Of a stretch of 27,292 nucleotides of DNA, positions 22,742-27,292 are shown piece by piece. A program made the position numbers and the translations under genes. Source of the stretch: JAGMXM01 sp964458325 (lineage in GTDB: Bacteria > Verrucomicrobiota > Verrucomicrobiia > Limisphaerales > UBA1319); contig CAYWIM010000066.1 in the NCBI GenBank assembly GCA_964458325.1, positions 1-27,292 of the forward strand, written 5' to 3'. Numbering within the stretch: the stretch's first letter is position 1; each line of letters begins with the position of its first letter. A model generated the notes under the pieces. The model saw only the letters and a list, made by a program, of their open reading frames with translations. It ran no database searches and was not told the DNA's origin.

Positions 22742-25700
22742 ATGATGTTAATGTCTATGAGAACAAAACTCTTTAAGAGCGCCCTTCTTGGGCTGCTGGT
22801 GGGGTTGGTCAGCACCCAGACCGGCGAAGCTGGCCTGCTGAAACGCTTTATCTACGCTAACTTCTCGGGTACAGCGATCACCAACCTGTTTGGCACCAAT
22901 ATCGTCGGCACTCCTGGGCTGTTCCCCAACAGCCCCGATGGCGTCGAGTTGGTTCCGGCCAGTTCCTACTATGGCCCCTTCTATGCCGAGACCGGGTCCG
23001 GCGTCGGCGACAACTATGGGAGCTGGATTCCCGGCTATGTCGAGCCGCCCGAGACCGGCAATTACATCTTCTACCTTTCGGGGGACGACGAAACCGAGCT
23101 CTGGCTGACCTCCGATGCGGCCGATCCCAAGAACCCGGCTAAGAAACAGCGGATCGCCGCGGTGGTGGATCCAAACGCCCCCGGAACAGGCTATAGCAGC
23201 TGGCACCAGTGGAACAAGTACGCCACCCAGCAGTCGGCCCCGATCTACCTCGAGAAAGGCAAGATGTATTATCTCGAGGTGCTCCATAAGGAAGGCACCG
23301 GCGGCGATCACGTCGAGCTGGGGTGGCAGACGCCTGACGGCAAGATCTACCAGCCGATGTCGAGTTTTTATTTCCACCCGGCCCAGGATATCAACGCGGC
23401 ATTGCCGCTCGAGGGCCCCTATATCGGCCTGGTGAATCCGAACACCGATCCGTGGACCGGTTTTCTGGATTACAGCACCGTTTACGAAGGCAATCAGGCG
23501 GCCATCTGGGTGGACCTGGTCAACGTGAACCTCGCCGCGCAGGCCCTCACCTTCACCTGGTACAAAAATGGCCAGGCGATCAGCGGAGCCAACCAGAGCT
23601 ATTATTTCTTCCGGCCGACCCTCGCCGACAGCGGAGCCAACTACCGGGTCCGGGTCCAGATCGGATCCCAGACCCTGACCTCGAGCGATATTTCGCTCTT
23701 CGTTTACACGGATTCAGTGGCCCCGACGGTCTCGAGTGCGGCCCTTGCGCCGGCGAACCCGACGGAGGTCAAGGTGGTGTTTTCCGAGGACGTCGAGGAG
23801 GCAACGGCCGAGGCGCTGAGCAGCTACTCCATGCCCGGAGCCACCATCCAGTCGGCCACTCTCCAGGGCGACAATCGCACCGTCATCCTCAAGACCGCGT
23901 TGCTTAATCCCACCACCATCTACACCCTGACGGTCAGCAACGTTCGCGACCGGGCCGACACGCCGAATGTGATGGTTCAATCGCAGCATACGATCATGGT
24001 GACCGATGGCCAGATCCTCTTGCGGGTCTATTACTCGACTCCCACCAGCTTGGCCACTTTGCGGACCTGGGCGGCCAGCGGCCCGGATTACACCAACGTG
24101 CATGCGGCCGAATCCCGGTTGATCACTTCAACCACAGTGGGCTGGTCCCTCGGCTATGACTATTACCAAGGTCAAATCGTCGGATTCCTCACTCCGCCGG
24201 TGACCGGCAATTACAAGTTTGCCATCGCTTCCGACGACCACAGCGTGCTGTACCTGAGCACGGACGATCAAAAGGCCAATCGGCGCGAAATCGCGTCTGT
24301 CAATGGCTCCAACGGCCAGTACCAGATCACCGAGTGGCCCGACACCCAGATGACCCAAACGAATATTTGGCTCGAAGCCGGCAAACGCTATTATATCGAG
24401 GCGGTCTGGCGCGACGGCACCGGGGGCGACGGCTGTACAGTGGTCTGGCAGAAGCCGGGCGACGACCCGTTTCCAACCACCGGCAACGTCTCTTCCACTT
24501 ACCTCATTCCGGCCCAGTATCTCTCGGCCTATACCGCTTTCGGCAACGTGACGATCACGAACCAGCCAACCAGTTTCTCGACGATGGAAGGCGACCTGAA
24601 GAATTTCACGGCTAAAGTCGATGGCACGATGCCCTATTTCTTTCAATGGTATCGCGCGGGCGTCCCGATCCCCGGCGCCAACAATAACGTCTATCAATTC
24701 CGGCCCGGCGCCTCCGATGACGGCGTCGAGTATTACATGGTGGTCAGCAACTATTTCAGCGCCGCCACCAGCTCGATCGTGAAGCCCACGGTCAGCCAGG
24801 ATACCGTCAAACCTGTTGCCGCGGCGGCCGGCAGCCTGCTCAAGCAAGCCGTCCGCGTCCGGTTCAGCGAGCCGGTCAACACGAATGACTCGACCACGCT
24901 GGCCAAATACAGCCTCAAGACCGCCGCCGGCGCTGCCGTCGCCATCAATTCGGTCAAGCTCGACACCAATAACCTCGCGGTTGTCTACCTCCAGACCGGG
25001 CCGCTGGTCGAATACGGCGCCTACGAGCTCACCGTCCAAAGCATCCGAGACAATGCCGAAGTCCCGAACACCACGGATGTCGCGACGCTGCCGTTCATCG
25101 CCTACAACTTCGAAAACGCGGCCCGGATCGGCTACACGCAAGGCTGGGATGCTTACGCCGAGGGTAGTGTGATCACGCTCACTGCCGGCGGCTCCGATAT
25201 CTGGGGTACCGCCGACCAGATGGTCTTTGCCTACAAGAACATGACCGGCAACTTCGACCTCAAGTTCCGTGGCGTGTCCCTCTGGATGACCAATAGCACT
25301 TTCGCTGCCAATAACTGGTCGAAGATGGGGCTCATGGCCCGGGAGTCGACGAATGCGAACAGCCGGAACGTGTTCTCGGCTGCGGCTCCGACTGGCACCA
25401 TGGCCAATGGCACCGCGTCGCAGAACACCTACACCGCCCAGCACCGTCCCGCGAATGCCGGCACGAGCTACTCCAGCGCCGATGGCGCCCTGCCGCTCTG
25501 GCCAATTGTGGCGGGCCTACAGCCCGGCGCGCTCCCGCGGCCCACGGTGACCTACCCGAACACCTGGTGCCGCCTCCAGCGGATCGGTAATACCTTCTAT
25601 TACTACTACAGCTCCAATGGCGTTGATTGGACCTACTGGACCTTTGTCAACGTCGAAAGCGACGCTGCGGGCGCCTATCCGGATACTGTCCCAGTCGGTT

Positions 25701-27292
25701 TGGCAGCCAGCAGCCATGGGACTGCCGTGCTCGCCGATGCCGTCATGGCCGACTTCGGCCCGGTCGTTCAGGCCCCGCTCGCGGTCGATCAGCCGCCCGT
25801 GAGCCAGACTGCCGAGGAGAGCAAGCCCGTCACGTTCACGGTCGCGGCCTCCGGACAGCAGCCATTCCAGTATGAGTGGCGCGTGAATGGCACGCCTTAC
25901 GTGGATCCCGTCACCTTCGCGCCCGCGACGAACGCAACGTGGACCTTCTCCCCGTCGTTCACGCAGAACGGCGCGGCAATCACCTGCCGGATCTACAATC
26001 CTCAAGGACAGAGCGTCGTGAGCTCCGCGGCTACGCTGACGGTCATCCGTGACACCACGGCGCCCGCGTTCGCGCTGGCGGCGACGCCGCGCGTGCTGGC
26101 CGGCAACACGATCCAAATTCAATTCAGCGAGCCCCTCGTGCAGGGCCCCGCCGAAACCGCTGGCAATTACGTCATCACCAGCTCCGCCGGATCGCTTTCG
26201 GTCGTCTCGGCGGTCCTGAGTGCCGACCGGAAGATCGTGACGCTGACCACCGGCGCTGGAGTTCCCGGCACCACCTACACGATCACGATTAACAACGTGA
26301 CCGACGCCGCTGCCACGCCCAATAAGATCACCAACGGCAAGATCGACTTCTATTTTGCCGGTGCCACCCAAGGCGTCATCACCCAAGGCGCCGGCGGCTA
26401 CGTGATCGTCGAGGCCGAACACTACTCTCGATTGGTCACCGGCACCACGCCGGTCAGCGATTGGGAGATGCGGAATACCGCGCCCGGCTACTCCGGATTA
26501 GGCTACATGCTGGTTCCCAGCCCGAAGCCCGACCTTGATGCCACCACCGGCGGCACGGCGCTCGGTCCGCCTTCCGTCGCCACGGGCGCCGCGATGGAAT
26601 TCGACATCCTGTTCACCAACGCGACTCCAACCCGGTTCGTGATCTGGCTCCGCGGCTGGAACGAATACACCGGCCGCGCCGGAAACAACGACTCGGTCTA
26701 CCTCGGGTTCCGCACCAATGGCGCCACGACAATGAACCCGCTCATCGCCCAGCAGGCCGACGGGGCCACTTCAGTGGACAACTCGACGCTGACGGGCTTC
26801 CCTGCTTCCGGCTGGGATTGGCGCGCCGACCGGAACACCACGGTCGGGGGATTCACCGATCCGTTCGCGTTCACTAACTACACGCCCGGCCTCCACACGT
26901 TCATCATCTACGTGCGCGAGGACGGCACGCTGATCGATAAGATCCTGCTCCAGCCAACCACCTCCAACCCCGGTGTCAGCGCCGAGCCCACCCGGGCGTC
27001 GATGAACGGCGGCTTGGGCGATATCGAGACGTGGGATTTTGTGGCCGCGCTTCCGACGGCGCCGACGGCCTCGATCTCGAGCCCGGCGAACAACACGACG
27101 TCCTCCACTGGCGGAAACGTCGCGATCACGGCGACTGCCAACGGGTCCAACCCGATCGCCAAGGTCGAGTTCCTCAGGTCCACCTGGGATCTGGGATATT
27201 ATGTGAACAATACGGTCATTGGCGAAGATACGACCGAGCCGTTCGAGTTCACGGATCCCAACGTGCCTGAAGGCATCTACCAATACACCGTC
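22742..27292 (+). CDS. Giant secreted PA14/Ig/Big_5 modular protein (partial, runs off window)
   Basis: The frame is open without a stop from 22742 to the end (1517 codons), so the C-terminus is missing. It starts with a signal peptide (hydrophobic core about 14-24, likely cleavage after GEA at 28-30); in-frame ATGs at 22745, 22751 and 22757 are alternative starts. Visible modules (approximate residues): PA14 (37-216) with GDDETELWL; Ig-like (230-322); SbsA/Big_5-like (323-420); second PA14 (425-600) with SDDHSVLYLS; Ig-like (600-680); Big_5-like (683-785); a concanavalin/DUF1349-like domain (790-1008); Ig-like (1015-1103); Big_5-like (1103-1210); a carbohydrate-binding region like the GH115 C-terminal domain (1213-1420, starting YVIVEAEHYSRL); then a Big_7-like Ig start (1437 on). 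PA14 and CBM-like domains usually bind sugars, so a cell-surface or secreted role in glycan binding is inferred. No catalytic domain is visible so far; it may lie in the missing part. A stop codon (22730-22732) precedes the start in frame. Confidence 0.9.
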   Translation, partial: MMLMSMRTKLFKSALLGLLVGLVSTQTGEAGLLKRFIYANFSGTAITNLFGTNIVGTPGLFPNSPDGVELVPASSYYGPFYAETGSGVGDNYGSWIPGYVEPPETGNYIFYLSGDDETELWLTSDAADPKNPAKKQRIAAVVDPNAPGTGYSSWHQWNKYATQQSAPIYLEKGKMYYLEVLHKEGTGGDHVELGWQTPDGKIYQPMSSFYFHPAQDINAALPLEGPYIGLVNPNTDPWTGFLDYSTVYEGNQAAIWVDLVNVNLAAQALTFTWYKNGQAISGANQSYYFFRPTLADSGANYRVRVQIGSQTLTSSDISLFVYTDSVAPTVSSAALAPANPTEVKVVFSEDVEEATAEALSSYSMPGATIQSATLQGDNRTVILKTALLNPTTIYTLTVSNVRDRADTPNVMVQSQHTIMVTDGQILLRVYYSTPTSLATLRTWAASGPDYTNVHAAESRLITSTTVGWSLGYDYYQGQIVGFLTPPVTGNYKFAIASDDHSVLYLSTDDQKANRREIASVNGSNGQYQITEWPDTQMTQTNIWLEAGKRYYIEAVWRDGTGGDGCTVVWQKPGDDPFPTTGNVSSTYLIPAQYLSAYTAFGNVTITNQPTSFSTMEGDLKNFTAKVDGTMPYFFQWYRAGVPIPGANNNVYQFRPGASDDGVEYYMVVSNYFSAATSSIVKPTVSQDTVKPVAAAAGSLLKQAVRVRFSEPVNTNDSTTLAKYSLKTAAGAAVAINSVKLDTNNLAVVYLQTGPLVEYGAYELTVQSIRDNAEVPNTTDVATLPFIAYNFENAARIGYTQGWDAYAEGSVITLTAGGSDIWGTADQMVFAYKNMTGNFDLKFRGVSLWMTNSTFAANNWSKMGLMARESTNANSRNVFSAAAPTGTMANGTASQNTYTAQHRPANAGTSYSSADGALPLWPIVAGLQPGALPRPTVTYPNTWCRLQRIGNTFYYYYSSNGVDWTYWTFVNVESDAAGAYPDTVPVGLAASSHGTAVLADAVMADFGPVVQAPLAVDQPPVSQTAEESKPVTFTVAASGQQPFQYEWRVNGTPYVDPVTFAPATNATWTFSPSFTQNGAAITCRIYNPQGQSVVSSAATLTVIRDTTAPAFALAATPRVLAGNTIQIQFSEPLVQGPAETAGNYVITSSAGSLSVVSAVLSADRKIVTLTTGAGVPGTTYTITINNVTDAAATPNKITNGKIDFYFAGATQGVITQGAGGYVIVEAEHYSRLVTGTTPVSDWEMRNTAPGYSGLGYMLVPSPKPDLDATTGGTALGPPSVATGAAMEFDILFTNATPTRFVIWLRGWNEYTGRAGNNDSVYLGFRTNGATTMNPLIAQQADGATSVDNSTLTGFPASGWDWRADRNTTVGGFTDPFAFTNYTPGLHTFIIYVREDGTLIDKILLQPTTSNPGVSAEPTRASMNGGLGDIETWDFVAALPTAPTASISSPANNTTSSTGGNVAITATANGSNPIAKVEFLRSTWDLGYYVNNTVIGEDTTEPFEFTDPNVPEGIYQYTV

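Noticed and set aside
1..27292. rRNA, tRNA or transposase gene
   Set aside because: No cloverleaf-like, rRNA-like or transposase-like sequence was recognised on either strand, though a short tRNA could be missed without a covariance search.

Overview
The window is GC-rich and densely coded, and it reads as chromosome from a Gram-negative, rod-shaped bacterium, most likely a Verrucomicrobiota (Limisphaerales/Pedosphaera-like) member. This placement is inferred from several features: a giant secreted protein of PA14, Ig-like and SbsA/Big_5-like modules, a secreted PL11 rhamnogalacturonan lyase, few recognisable Shine-Dalgarno sites, and a complete mreBCD-mrdA-rodA rod-shape cluster. No rRNA, tRNA, CRISPR array or transposase gene was seen.

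Layout. Positions 87-4946 (minus strand) hold a small lipid-A-biosynthesis-N-domain membrane protein with a zinc-ribbon tail, a RhlE-like DEAD-box helicase, a PL11 lyase and an anchored helical-repeat protein of unknown role. Positions 4961-5148 are a 188-bp MITE-like palindromic element. Positions 5295-9662 (minus) form a tightly overlapping MacA/MacB-type export operon of one adaptor, one ATPase and two permease paralogues. Positions 9816-17615 (plus) hold mreB, mreC, mreD, mrdA (PBP2), rodA and a ribonuclease E/G gene, which together form the elongasome cluster with the RNase G linkage known from other bacteria. A YjbQ-family gene (minus) overlaps the RNase gene tail to tail. A hemerythrin-domain gene (plus) follows, behind a palindromic repeat and an FNR/Dnr-type site. 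Positions 19079-22233 (plus) hold the molybdenum-cofactor genes moaE, moeA, mogA and moaA. A second MITE-like element (22246-22518) follows moaA by 12 bp. From 22742 to the right edge there is one uninterrupted reading frame of 1517 codons with no stop: the start of a giant secreted modular protein, cut off by the window end.

How the genes fit together. The mre/mrd/rod genes encode the cytoskeletal filament, its membrane partners, the SEDS glycosyltransferase and the transpeptidase of lateral wall growth. The four-gene ABC set would move a substrate out of the inner membrane or periplasm, but its outer-membrane channel is not here. The moa/moe genes cover most of molybdopterin synthesis but lack moaC and moaD. 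The PL11 lyase and the giant modular protein suggest a polysaccharide-degrading or surface-attached life.

The most unusual non-coding content is a family of palindromic mobile-like repeats. The two larger elements have about 31-nt inverted ends related to each other, flanking 3-bp TNA duplications, and a shared internal core of about 50 nt that is present three times in all. A separate 63-bp palindromic element lies at 18066-18128. A hairpin that buries the likely mreC ribosome-binding site is a further candidate regulatory feature.
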